Source: Flammeovirgaceae bacterium
GTDB lineage: Bacteria > Bacteroidota > Bacteroidia > Cytophagales > Cyclobacteriaceae
Direction of reading: 5' to 3'
NCBI GenBank assembly: GCA_022616575.1
Contig: JAKEEN010000151.1
Span: 1-5,157, forward strand
DNA length: 5,157 nt
Shown piece after piece: positions 1 through 5,157 of this stretch (within the stretch, counting starts at the first letter, position 1; each line of letters opens with the position of its first letter). Below the pieces are notes generated by a model, which worked only from the letters and a program-made list of their open reading frames with translations, made no database searches and was not told where the DNA came from. Position numbers and translations under genes: made by a program.

Positions 1-26
1 GTTAAAAATTTAGTCATTGTTTTCAT
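1..26 (-). CDS. Possible 5' end of an unidentified gene, cut by the left edge
   Basis: An ATG at 26 to 24 opens a minus-strand frame that stays open to the window edge and reads MKTMTKFL. A short basic start followed by hydrophobic residues could be the beginning of a signal peptide, but eight codons cannot show this. It lies 77 bases downstream of the hutU stop on the same strand, so it could be the next gene in the series. A second in-frame ATG at 17 to 15 is an alternative start. No function can be assigned, and it may be a chance frame. Confidence 0.33.
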
Positions 27-31
27 AATTC

Positions 32-78
32 AAGTTTAAAAGTTTATAAATTTTAAAGTTATAAAGTTCAAAGTCTAT
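32..78. repeat. Degenerate 7 to 9 base tandem repeat, word AAAGTTnA, downstream of hutU
   Basis: Six successive units begin at 32, 39, 48, 55, 63 and 71 and follow the pattern AAAGTT plus one to three A/T-rich bases. The last three full units keep an exact 8-base step (55, 63, 71). The tract occupies about half of the gap between the hutU stop at 104 and the possible start at 26. It is not a hairpin terminator, because there is no GC stem. Its role is unknown. It resembles in design, but not in word, the repeats at 2109, 2952 and 3851. Confidence 0.6.
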
Positions 79-103
79 TGGTAAGTTTTCTGAATTGGCC
101 GGC

Positions 104-2101
104 TCAAAGTAAAGTATTTAATAGTTCATCAGCAACCTGATTACTCGGGGTAATTTGAATTTCTGAATTGATCTTCTCTTCGCGCGCAACAGCAAATTTT
201 GCATTTTCATTTCTTGCCCAGGCCCTTCGGGCGATACCATTATACACATCAAAGTGAAGCATATTCTTGAGTTTTCGTTCGGCCTCGTCACTACCATCCA
301 ATAGCATGCCAAAACCACCGTTTATTACTTCACCCCAGCCTACTCCACCGCCATTATGAATGGATACCCATGTAGCTCCTCTAAATGAATCCCCGATTAC
401 ATTATGGATAGCCATATCGGCCGTTAACCTTGAGCCATCATAAATATTAGAAGTCTCCCTGTACGGACTGTCCGTTCCTGAGACATCGTGATGATCGCGA
501 CCCAAAACTACAGGTCCTATCTTTCCCTCCCTGATGGCTTGGTTAAAAGCCGCTGCAATCTTCATTCTTCCTTCAGCGTCAGCATATAAGATGCGCGCTT
601 TTGAGCCTACCACCAATTTGTTTTCTTTAGCCTTACTGATCCAGCGGATATTATCCTGCAGTTGGCTTTTAATTTCATTCGGTGCCTTGGCTAGTATTAG
701 CTCAAGTTCTTTCTTTGCTAAGGAATCTGTAAAATCAAGATCTTCTTGCTTGCCTGAAGTACACACCCAACGGAACGGACCGAAACCGAAATCAAAACAC
801 ATCGGGCCCATAATATCCTGAACATATGATGGATATTTAAAATTAATTCCATCAGGAGCCATTACATCCGCACCCGCACGTGAGGCTTCCAACAAAAAAG
901 CATTTCCGTAGTCAAAGAAATAGGTACCGCGGTCAGCGTGCTTATTAATAGCATCGGCATGCCTTATCAGTGTCTCCTGAACTTTTATTTTAAACTTCGC
1001 TGGCTCATTGGCCATCATGCGATTTGACTCTTCATAAGAAATTCCGATTGGGTAATATCCTCCAGCCCATGGATTATGTAAAGAAGTCTGATCAGAACCG
1101 AGGTCAATAAAAATATTCTCGGTATAAAACTTTTCCCACACATCCACAATGTTTCCGAGATAAGCAATAGACACTACTTCTTTATTTTCTTTTGCTTTCC
1201 TTACTCGTTGGGCAAGCTCATTTAAATCAGTGATAATTTCGTCCACCCAACCTTGTTCGTGTCTTTTATTGGCCGCTTTGGAATTGACTTCTGCCGTTAC
1301 TGATGTGCATCCCGCTATAGTAGCTGCTTTAGGTTGTGCCCCACTCATTCCCCCTAACCCCGAGGTAACGAATAATTTTCCTTCTAACCCTTCTCCACTC
1401 TTTGAAATTTTTCTCCCCGCATTGAGTACCGTGATGGTAGTTCCGTGTACTATGCCCTGCGGACCTATGTACATATAAGAGCCTGCAGTCATCTGGCCGT
1501 ATTGCGTAACGCCAAGTGCATTAAACTTTTCCCAATCATCCTGTTTCGAATAATTAGGGATCATCATCCCATTCGTTACGACCACTCGCGGTGCATCTTT
1601 TGCTGAAGGAAACAAGCCCATTGGGTGACCCGAATACATGTGAAGAGTCTGTTGGTCATTCATGGTTGCCAGGTACTTCATGGTGAGTAAGTACTGTGCC
1701 CAGTTCTGAAATACTGCCCCATTGCCTCCGTACGTGATTAGCTCATGTGGATGCTGTGCCACTGCAGTATCAAGGTTGTTCTGAATCATGAGCATGATGG
1801 CTGCAGCTTGTAACGATTTATAAGGATACTCACTAATAGGCCTTGCAGACATTTCATAGTCAGGCCGAAACCTGTACATATAAATTCGTCCATAGGTATT
1901 AAGCTCTTCGAAAAATTCTTTAGCTAAGATGCTGTGATGTTTTGGCTGAAAATACCGGAGTGCGTTTCTTACCGCCAGTTTTTTTTCTTCTTTCGTTAGA
2001 ATATCCTTTCTCTTAGGAGCATGATTGATGGTTGGATCGTAAAGCCTAGGTGATGGAAGCTCATCAGGAATGCCCTCGAGAATTTGTTCTTTAAATGTCA
2101 T
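104..2101 (-). CDS. hutU: Urocanate hydratase (urocanase), long form
   Basis: This enzyme converts urocanate to 4-imidazolone-5-propionate, the second step of histidine degradation, in the cytoplasm, using tightly bound NAD+. The 665-residue product carries the family landmarks in order: YGGNGA at 124-129, YSGHPMGLFPS at 156-166, TNGMMIPNY at 176-184, the glycine-rich NAD-binding stretch GLGGMSGAQP at 248-257, a Cys-containing segment FRWVCTSG at 443-450, and IHNGGGVGWGE at 581-591. Most bacterial HutU proteins are about 550-560 residues. This one matches the longer class that includes animal UROC1, at about 676. The ATG start at 2101 is preferred because the protein begins about where long-form relatives do; it has an A-rich leader and no Shine-Dalgarno sequence. 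No other hut gene (hutH, hutI, hutG) is in the window. It lies last of the four minus-strand genes, 59 bases after the patatin stop. No frameshift or missing motif is seen. Confidence 0.96.
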   Translation of the reverse strand: MTFKEQILEGIPDELPSPRLYDPTINHAPKRKDILTKEEKKLAVRNALRYFQPKHHSILAKEFFEELNTYGRIYMYRFRPDYEMSARPISEYPYKSLQAAAIMLMIQNNLDTAVAQHPHELITYGGNGAVFQNWAQYLLTMKYLATMNDQQTLHMYSGHPMGLFPSAKDAPRVVVTNGMMIPNYSKQDDWEKFNALGVTQYGQMTAGSYMYIGPQGIVHGTTITVLNAGRKISKSGEGLEGKLFVTSGLGGMSGAQPKAATIAGCTSVTAEVNSKAANKRHEQGWVDEIITDLNELAQRVRKAKENKEVVSIAYLGNIVDVWEKFYTENIFIDLGSDQTSLHNPWAGGYYPIGISYEESNRMMANEPAKFKIKVQETLIRHADAINKHADRGTYFFDYGNAFLLEASRAGADVMAPDGINFKYPSYVQDIMGPMCFDFGFGPFRWVCTSGKQEDLDFTDSLAKKELELILAKAPNEIKSQLQDNIRWISKAKENKLVVGSKARILYADAEGRMKIAAAFNQAIREGKIGPVVLGRDHHDVSGTDSPYRETSNIYDGSRLTADMAIHNVIGDSFRGATWVSIHNGGGVGWGEVINGGFGMLLDGSDEAERKLKNMLHFDVYNGIARRAWARNENAKFAVAREEKINSEIQITPSNQVADELLNTLL

Positions 2102-2108
2102 TGATTTT

Positions 2109-2180
2109 GTTAATTCGTTGATTTATTGAATTCGTTAATTCGTTGATGCGTTCAGAACATTCAACTCTTCAACTCATTAA
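2109..2180. repeat. 8-base-register tandem repeat filling the patatin-hutU gap and overlapping the patatin stop
   Basis: The 14-mer GTTAATTCGTTGAT occurs exactly twice, at 2109-2122 and 2134-2147. Read in octamers from 2125, seven successive units (2125, 2133, 2141, 2149, 2157, 2165, 2173) keep an 8-base register with the pattern yNNTTnAa. The word drifts from CGTTAATT on the left to CTCTTCAA on the right. TTCAACTC is repeated exactly in tandem at 2160-2167 and 2168-2175. The patatin stop codon (2161-2163) and its last residues lie inside the tract, so unit gain or loss could change that protein's C-terminus. No terminator hairpin is present. Function unknown. Confidence 0.65.
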
Positions 2181-2940
2181 CTTTTAAACGAAAATCTTCC
2201 GGTTTAAAATTCTGCTTCACAAAGTTATAACCGATATCAAAGATTTCTTTTGCCCTGTTAAGATCGAAGGTTGTGAACCTACCTAAATCGGTTGGTTCAA
2301 TCACAATGTTGCAAAATGATTTACTTACACTTGAATTTACATTAATAGCCATATTGAGACTGCGTTCTACAATTTCGCGCACATTCTTGATGTCGAATTT
2401 TTGATATACCGGGTTGCAATGGCATCCAATGATAAAATCACATTTGCCAACCAAAGGTCTTACAGGCAGGTTGTCCATCATACCCCCGTCAACATAGAAG
2501 TGACCGTTCAACTGCACAGGGTTAAATAAGGCAGGGATGCTTGATGAAGCTATGACTCTGTTAATTAATTCCCCTTCTGAAAAGTAAATTACCTGGCCCA
2601 GCCGGATTTCAGTAGCAGCAACTGTAAGCGGTGTTACCAAATCTTCAAACGTGTTTTTAGGAATGTACTTAAGCATCATGTCTTTGAATCCATCCATGCT
2701 TAACAGCCCGGTCCAGGACCAAGCCGGTCTTACCGACTTTAGAAATCCTGTTTGCGAAATAATCTGTAGAATTTCATCTGGCTTATAACCTGCGCAATAG
2801 AAAGCACCGGCTATTGATCCGGCACTGGTTCCTGAAATCATGGAAATATTCACACCATACTCCTCTAATGCCTTCAACGCACCCAGGTGCGCCATTCCGC
2901 GGGCACCTCCTCCCGATAGTGCTAATCCAATCTTCGACAT
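2161..2940 (-). CDS. Patatin-like phospholipase family protein (RssA-like serine hydrolase)
   Basis: This is a predicted cytoplasmic acyl-ester hydrolase of the patatin fold, which uses a Ser-Asp dyad. From the ATG at 2940 the product is 259 residues. It shows the oxyanion-hole motif GGGARG at 10-15, the nucleophile elbow GTSAG at 37-41 (Ser39), and the second catalytic residue in DGG at 151-153 (Asp151). The frame stays open upstream to a TTG at 2967, but those nine codons fall in a 7-base tandem repeat, and family members normally begin a few residues before the glycine loop, so ATG 2940 is chosen. No signal peptide or outer-membrane barrel domain is visible, so it belongs with the short stand-alone type and not the long surface-exposed patatins. 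The substrate is not shown by the sequence; a phospholipid or lysophospholipid is likely. It starts 72 bases after the metallo-hydrolase stop, and its own stop lies inside a tandem repeat. Confidence 0.92.
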   Translation of the reverse strand: MSKIGLALSGGGARGMAHLGALKALEEYGVNISMISGTSAGSIAGAFYCAGYKPDEILQIISQTGFLKSVRPAWSWTGLLSMDGFKDMMLKYIPKNTFEDLVTPLTVAATEIRLGQVIYFSEGELINRVIASSSIPALFNPVQLNGHFYVDGGMMDNLPVRPLVGKCDFIIGCHCNPVYQKFDIKNVREIVERSLNMAINVNSSVSKSFCNIVIEPTDLGRFTTFDLNRAKEIFDIGYNFVKQNFKPEDFRLKVNELKS

Positions 2941-2951
2941 ATGGTAGATAT

Positions 2952-2979
2952 AAGTATCAAGACGCAAGACATAAGACCC
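2952..2979. repeat. Perfect-register 7-base tandem repeat, word AAGacnc, before the patatin gene
   Basis: Four consecutive heptamers start at 2952, 2959, 2966 and 2973. Every unit begins AAG, and the middle two are AAGACGC and AAGACAT. A weaker A-rich continuation runs to about 2993. The tract sits 11 bases upstream of the chosen patatin ATG (minus strand) within the 72-base gap. It would therefore be part of the leader of the patatin coding region if the genes are co-transcribed. It has no hairpin. It also explains the spurious TTG-started extension of the patatin frame. Function unknown. Confidence 0.65.
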
Positions 2980-3012
2980 AAAATAAAGTACGAGTTAAAT
3001 TTCAAATTGATG

Positions 3013-3849
3013 TCAGCCTAATTCCGAAAGGGGAAATGTTCGATCAAGCCTTACTCCTTTCTCAGTGTGCTTTACAGTGCAGCATTCATTGACTGGGTCA
3101 TGTTCAAAAAATAGTATATACCCCTTATTAGCTGCTTCGTTAAGAAATTTTTCTTTTTCCTCCATGGTCAACAGGGGCCGCGTGTCATACCCCATCACAT
3201 AAGCAACCGGAATGTGACCAACAGACGGAATCAGGTCGGCCATAAAGCAAACGGTTTTATCCTTGTATTTGATCTTGGGGATCATCATGCTCTCTGTATG
3301 CCCGGATACAAATCGTATTCTAATTTGCCTGGGTGGAGTTTTGACCCGTTCAACAAAGCGCAGGTGTCCACTGTCTTTTATGGGAAGAATATTTTCTGCC
3401 AGGAAGCTTGCCTTCTCACGTTTATTAGGATGTGTGGCCCACTTCCAATGCTCTGCCGTGCTCCAGTACGTAGCATTTTTAAATGTAAGTACATGCTTGT
3501 CGTGATCATTTTTTACTCCACCACCGCAATGGTCAAAGTGCAGGTGTGTTAGAAACATGTCGGTTACATCATCTTCAGAGAAGCCTGCTGCATTTAAAGA
3601 TTTATGAAGTGTGTTATCACCGTGAAGATGGTAGTGGCTAAAAAACTTTTCATCTTGCTTGTTACCGATTCCATTATCTATAAGCAACAGGGTCTCACCA
3701 TCTTCAACAAGTAAACAGCGCATGGCCCAGGTGCACAGATTATTTTCATCGGCCGGGTTGGTACGCTGCCAGATGGATTTTGGAACCACACCAAACATGG
3801 CGCCTCCGTCAAGTTTAAAAAATCCGGTATTGATTACGTGTAACTTCAT
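3013..3849 (-). CDS. Metallo-beta-lactamase-fold hydrolase, lactonase-like, substrate unknown
   Basis: The 278-residue product has the full dinuclear metal site of the MBL superfamily: HLHFDH at 102-107 (His102, His104, Asp106, His107), His184 in SGHTES, bridging Asp205 in FMADL, and His250 in FFEHDP. The layout, with one ligand in a C-terminal FEHD segment and no extra RNase or flavodoxin domains, is like that of the N-acyl homoserine lactonase and related esterase-type members, not the beta-lactamases or glyoxalase II. The fold alone does not fix the substrate. No signal peptide is evident, so it is probably cytoplasmic. The ATG at 3849 gives the conserved-looking start MKLHVINTGFF and directly abuts a repeat tract, with no Shine-Dalgarno sequence. 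It is 69 bases downstream of accA and 72 bases upstream of the patatin gene, all on one strand. A quorum-quenching role should not be assumed. Confidence 0.92.
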   Translation of the reverse strand: MKLHVINTGFFKLDGGAMFGVVPKSIWQRTNPADENNLCTWAMRCLLVEDGETLLLIDNGIGNKQDEKFFSHYHLHGDNTLHKSLNAAGFSEDDVTDMFLTHLHFDHCGGGVKNDHDKHVLTFKNATYWSTAEHWKWATHPNKREKASFLAENILPIKDSGHLRFVERVKTPPRQIRIRFVSGHTESMMIPKIKYKDKTVCFMADLIPSVGHIPVAYVMGYDTRPLLTMEEKEKFLNEAANKGYILFFEHDPVNECCTVKHTEKGVRLDRTFPLSELG

Positions 3850-3850
3850 A

Positions 3851-3922
3851 GTAATTCAAAATTACGAATTCAAAATTCAAAATTGCGCTACCTTCAATTT
3901 TGCTTTTTGAATTTTGAATTAC
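3851..3922. repeat. AATTCAAA-word repeat with long inverted arms between accA and the metallo-hydrolase
   Basis: The left half carries direct copies of AATTCAAA (3853-3860, 3867-3874) and ATTCAAA (3875-3881), with ATTACG at 3861 and ATTGCG at 3882 as spacers. The right half carries the inverted copy: GTAATTCAAAATT at 3851-3863 is the perfect complement of 3910-3922. The 11 bases 3867-3877 also pair with 3910-3920. An inner 8-base stem, 3878-3885 with 3895-3902, closes a 9-base loop. The accA stop codon (3919-3921) lies in the right arm. The stem is almost all A/T, with no T-run placed as in a standard terminator, so it is not called one. It could still fold at the 3' end of the accA message. 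Confidence 0.7.
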
Positions 3923-4866
3923 TCTTTCACAACCCCCATTGAGCAGAACTTATCAATGCGCTGCTCTATCATGGTGTCAACAGGCAGTGCTGATAATTCC
4001 TTAAAGTTTTTAAGGATCACTTGCTTTACCTCGTTTGCCATCCATTTTACATCGGTGTGCGCGCCACCCAAAGGTTCTTTTACGATACCATCAATAAGCT
4101 TCAATGAAAGCATGTCTTTAGCAGTAAGCTTCAGGACTTCTGCGGCTTGTTCTTTATAGTCCCAACTGCGCCACAGAATAGATGAGCATGACTCAGGGGA
4201 GATTACCGAATACCATGTATTCTCAAGCATTAACACCCGATCACCAATGGCTATGCCTAAGGCTCCACCCGATGCCCCTTCTCCGATAATGACGCAAATT
4301 AATGGTACTTTGAGCGTGAACATTTCTTTAAGGTTTCTCGCAATAGCTTCTCCTTGTCCCCGCTCTTCAGCTTCCAAACCTGGGAATGCCCCCGGAGTAT
4401 CGATCAATGTAACAATAGGTTTGTTGAATTTTTCAGCAAGCCTCATCAACCTGAGTCCTTTCCTATATCCTTCCGGATTGGCCATACCGAAATTGCGCAT
4501 TTGTCGTTGCTTGGTATTACGACCTTTTTGCTGACCAATCAACATGAAAGTCTGGCCATCTATGGTCCCAAACCCTCCTACCATAGCTTTATCATCAGCT
4601 ACATTCCGGTCGCCATGTAACTCTATGAAGTCGCTTGTAATTTCGTAGATATAGTCTAATGTGTAGGGTCGCTCCGGATGCCTGGAGAGCTGCACGCGCT
4701 GCCAACCAGTTAGGTTTTCGAACGTTTCTCTTTTGAGTTGATTGATCTTCTTTTCGAGTGCATTAATAGCGGCTTGCACATCTTTATCACTTCCATCGGC
4801 AAGCTGTTTCATGTCTTCTAACTTTGACTCCAGTTCAGCGATGGGTTTCTCGAAATCCAATAGCAT
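3919..4866 (-). CDS. accA: Acetyl-CoA carboxylase, carboxyltransferase subunit alpha
   Basis: With AccD this forms the carboxyltransferase that moves CO2 from carboxybiotin on AccB to acetyl-CoA, giving malonyl-CoA for fatty acid synthesis in the cytoplasm. From the ATG at 4866 it is 315 residues, close to the 319 of the E. coli protein. An N-terminal helical, probably coiled-coil segment (about 6-48) precedes the crotonase-like domain. Landmarks are GQQKGRNTK at 111-119, [13 protein letters not shown] at 127-139, TPGAFPG at 157-163, the glycine-rich oxyanion and CoA loop [11 protein letters not shown] at 195-205, and [11 protein letters not shown] at 223-233. The frame continues upstream to a TTG at 4908, but those 14 codons translate a GC-rich palindrome and overlap the -7 box candidate, and [13 protein letters not shown] is the usual family start. 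accD and accBC are not adjacent. It is the first gene of the minus-strand series. Confidence 0.97.
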   Translation of the reverse strand: MLLDFEKPIAELESKLEDMKQLADGSDKDVQAAINALEKKINQLKRETFENLTGWQRVQLSRHPERPYTLDYIYEITSDFIELHGDRNVADDKAMVGGFGTIDGQTFMLIGQQKGRNTKQRQMRNFGMANPEGYRKGLRLMRLAEKFNKPIVTLIDTPGAFPGLEAEERGQGEAIARNLKEMFTLKVPLICVIIGEGASGGALGIAIGDRVLMLENTWYSVISPESCSSILWRSWDYKEQAAEVLKLTAKDMLSLKLIDGIVKEPLGGAHTDVKWMANEVKQVILKNFKELSALPVDTMIEQRIDKFCSMGVVKE

Positions 4867-4887
4867 ATACGTTTTAAAAAACTCCCA

Positions 4888-4899
4888 CCTACCGGCAGG
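4888..4899. repeat. GC-rich imperfect palindrome in the accA leader
   Basis: CCTACCGGCAGG pairs with itself at five of six positions (the mismatch is 4891 against 4896) around a central CCGG. It stands out in an otherwise AT-rich spacer, 22 bases before the accA ATG. It may be one copy of a dispersed palindromic intergenic repeat, or a small hairpin in the 5' leader. One copy in the window cannot decide between these. Confidence 0.45.
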
Positions 4900-4905
4900 C
4901 TGGCA

Positions 4906-4913
4906 CAAAGTTA
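4906..4913 (-). promoter_or_regulatory. Candidate accA -7 box (TAACTTTG)
   Basis: On the minus strand TAACTTTG matches the Bacteroidota -7 consensus TAnnTTTG at every fixed position, and it would give a leader of roughly 30-35 bases before the accA ATG at 4866. No TTG is found 17-23 bases upstream; the nearest (4927-4925) is only 11 bases away, so the -33 element is missing or weak. The 8-base match alone could occur by chance. Confidence 0.42.
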
Positions 4914-4959
4914 AAAGTATTGCCCAATTAATAGAATTCAGAAGTTTTTTCGGACTATT

Positions 4960-4990
4960 TTTGCATAAACAGCGAGAGAAATTATCTTTG
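4960..4990 (+). promoter_or_regulatory. Bacteroidota-type promoter of tRNA-Asp
   Basis: TTTG at 4960-4963 (-33) and TATCTTTG at 4983-4990 (-7, full match to TAnnTTTG) are separated by 19 bases, within the spacing known for Bacteroides and Flavobacterium primary sigma promoters. Transcription should start around 4995-4998, about ten bases before the mature tRNA 5' end at 5007. This is the best promoter in the window. Confidence 0.75.
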
Positions 4991-5006
4991 CGCTCCGTTT
5001 TTGGAT

Positions 5007-5080
5007 GGTCTGGTAGTTCAGCTGGTTAGAATGCCTGCCTGTCACGCAGGAGGTCGCGGGTTCGAGTCCCGTCCAGACCG
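5007..5080 (+). tRNA. tRNA-Asp (anticodon GUC)
   Basis: A complete 74-base cloverleaf decodes GAU and GAC. The acceptor arm GGTCTGG (5007-5013) pairs with CCAGACC (5073-5079), and G5080 is the discriminator base, as expected for Asp. The D stem is GTTC with GAAT. The anticodon stem is CCTGC (5034-5038) with GCAGG (5046-5050), around a loop with anticodon GTC at 5041-5043. The T arm is GCGGG, loop TTCGAGT (5061-5067), and CCCGT. The 3' CCA is not encoded (CAG follows the discriminator), so the tRNA needs the CCA-adding enzyme. It is divergent from accA. Confidence 0.98.
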
Positions 5081-5083
5081 CAG

Positions 5084-5109
5084 AAAAAGCCTCATTTAGA
5101 GGCTTTTTT
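5084..5109 (+). terminator. Intrinsic terminator after tRNA-Asp, probably bidirectional
   Basis: A ten-pair stem (5084-5093 with 5099-5108) contains the GC core GCCTC/GAGGC and closes the 5-base loop ATTTA. It ends in a six-T run at 5104-5109. The matching A-run on the left means it can also act on minus-strand transcripts. It begins only three bases after the tRNA discriminator and ends six bases before the next ATG. Confidence 0.92.
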
Positions 5110-5115
5110 AATTTT

Positions 5116-5157
5116 ATGGCTTACTACGTATACATCATCGAGAGTTTGGTTGATGGA
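5116..5157 (+). CDS. Probable GIY-YIG nuclease domain protein, 5' end only
   Basis: An ATG at 5116 opens a frame that runs to the window edge and reads MAYYVYIIESLVDG. This matches the usual start of small stand-alone GIY-YIG proteins (UvrC N-terminal domain-like), where a YYVYII-type strand stands for the GIY half and a short turn leads to the YIG half, here beyond the edge. Such proteins are typically about 80-100 residues, and most have no known role. The catalytic Arg and Glu cannot be checked. The gene starts six bases after the T-run of the tRNA terminator, and no promoter fits between tRNA and ATG, so expression may depend on read-through from the tRNA promoter. The call rests on 14 residues. 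Confidence 0.7.
   Translation, partial: MAYYVYIIESLVDG

Noticed and set aside
93..107. GCCGGC-centred palindrome at the hutU end as a terminator
   Set aside because: The stem has no loop and no following T-run on the minus strand, so it does not fit an intrinsic terminator.
534..821. Plus-strand open frame of 95 codons opposite hutU, and similar frames opposite accA, the hydrolase and hutU
   Set aside because: They lie wholly antisense to well-supported genes, show no recognisable motifs, and are expected from the codon bias of the true frames.
2941..2967. N-terminal extension of the patatin-like protein from a TTG start
   Set aside because: The nine extra codons translate the 7-base tandem repeat, the start is TTG, and an ATG at 2940 gives the normal short lead before the glycine-rich oxyanion loop.
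2980..3012. Possible promoter (TTATTTTG with an upstream TTTG) before the patatin gene
   Set aside because: The -7 box misses one of the fixed bases and the spacing to TTTG is about 16, shorter than the known range; the match is too weak to list.
3857..3864. TAATTTTG on the minus strand as a promoter for the metallo-hydrolase
   Set aside because: It fits TAnnTTTG, but it is a by-product of the AATTCAAA repeat, has no TTG at proper spacing, and would leave almost no leader before the ATG at 3849.
4867..4908. 14-residue N-terminal extension of AccA from a TTG start
   Set aside because: It translates the GC-rich palindrome and overlaps the likely -7 box. The ATG at 4866 gives the usual AccA start and length.

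Overview
The window looks like a piece of a Bacteroidota chromosome, probably of the class Cytophagia. This is inferred from protein flavour and promoter shape, not from a search. The coding genes have A-rich leaders with no Shine-Dalgarno sequence. The best promoter matches the Bacteroidota -33 TTTG / -7 TAnnTTTG form. The urocanase is of the long type, and the tRNA does not encode its CCA end. There is no phage, plasmid, insertion-sequence or CRISPR signature.

Layout. Four genes lie head to tail on the minus strand, read right to left: accA (acetyl-CoA carboxylase carboxyltransferase alpha), a metallo-beta-lactamase-fold hydrolase, a patatin-like phospholipase and hutU (urocanate hydratase). 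The gaps between them are 59 to 72 bases. Beyond hutU, at the left edge, a further minus-strand reading frame may begin. To the right of accA a 140-base divergent region carries a candidate accA promoter, a GC-rich palindrome and a good promoter for a plus-strand tRNA-Asp(GUC). The tRNA is followed at once by a strong hairpin terminator. Six bases after its T-run, the first 14 codons of a probable GIY-YIG nuclease domain protein run off the window.

How the genes relate. AccA feeds malonyl-CoA into fatty acid synthesis, and a patatin-like protein cleaves acyl esters. HutU is the second step of histidine breakdown. The hydrolase has no known substrate. No single pathway unites them, so the cluster is best read as housekeeping and metabolic genes that may share transcripts. 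No obvious terminator separates them.

The least ordinary signal is in the gaps. Each of the four spacers on the minus-strand side (left edge to hutU, hutU to patatin, patatin to hydrolase, hydrolase to accA) contains its own degenerate tandem repeat with a period of about 7 or 8 bases. Each uses a different repeat word. Two of these repeats run over the stop codon of the adjacent gene, and one of them also forms long inverted repeats. The tRNA, terminator and GIY-YIG arrangement is the second point of interest, because the nuclease gene has almost no room for its own promoter.
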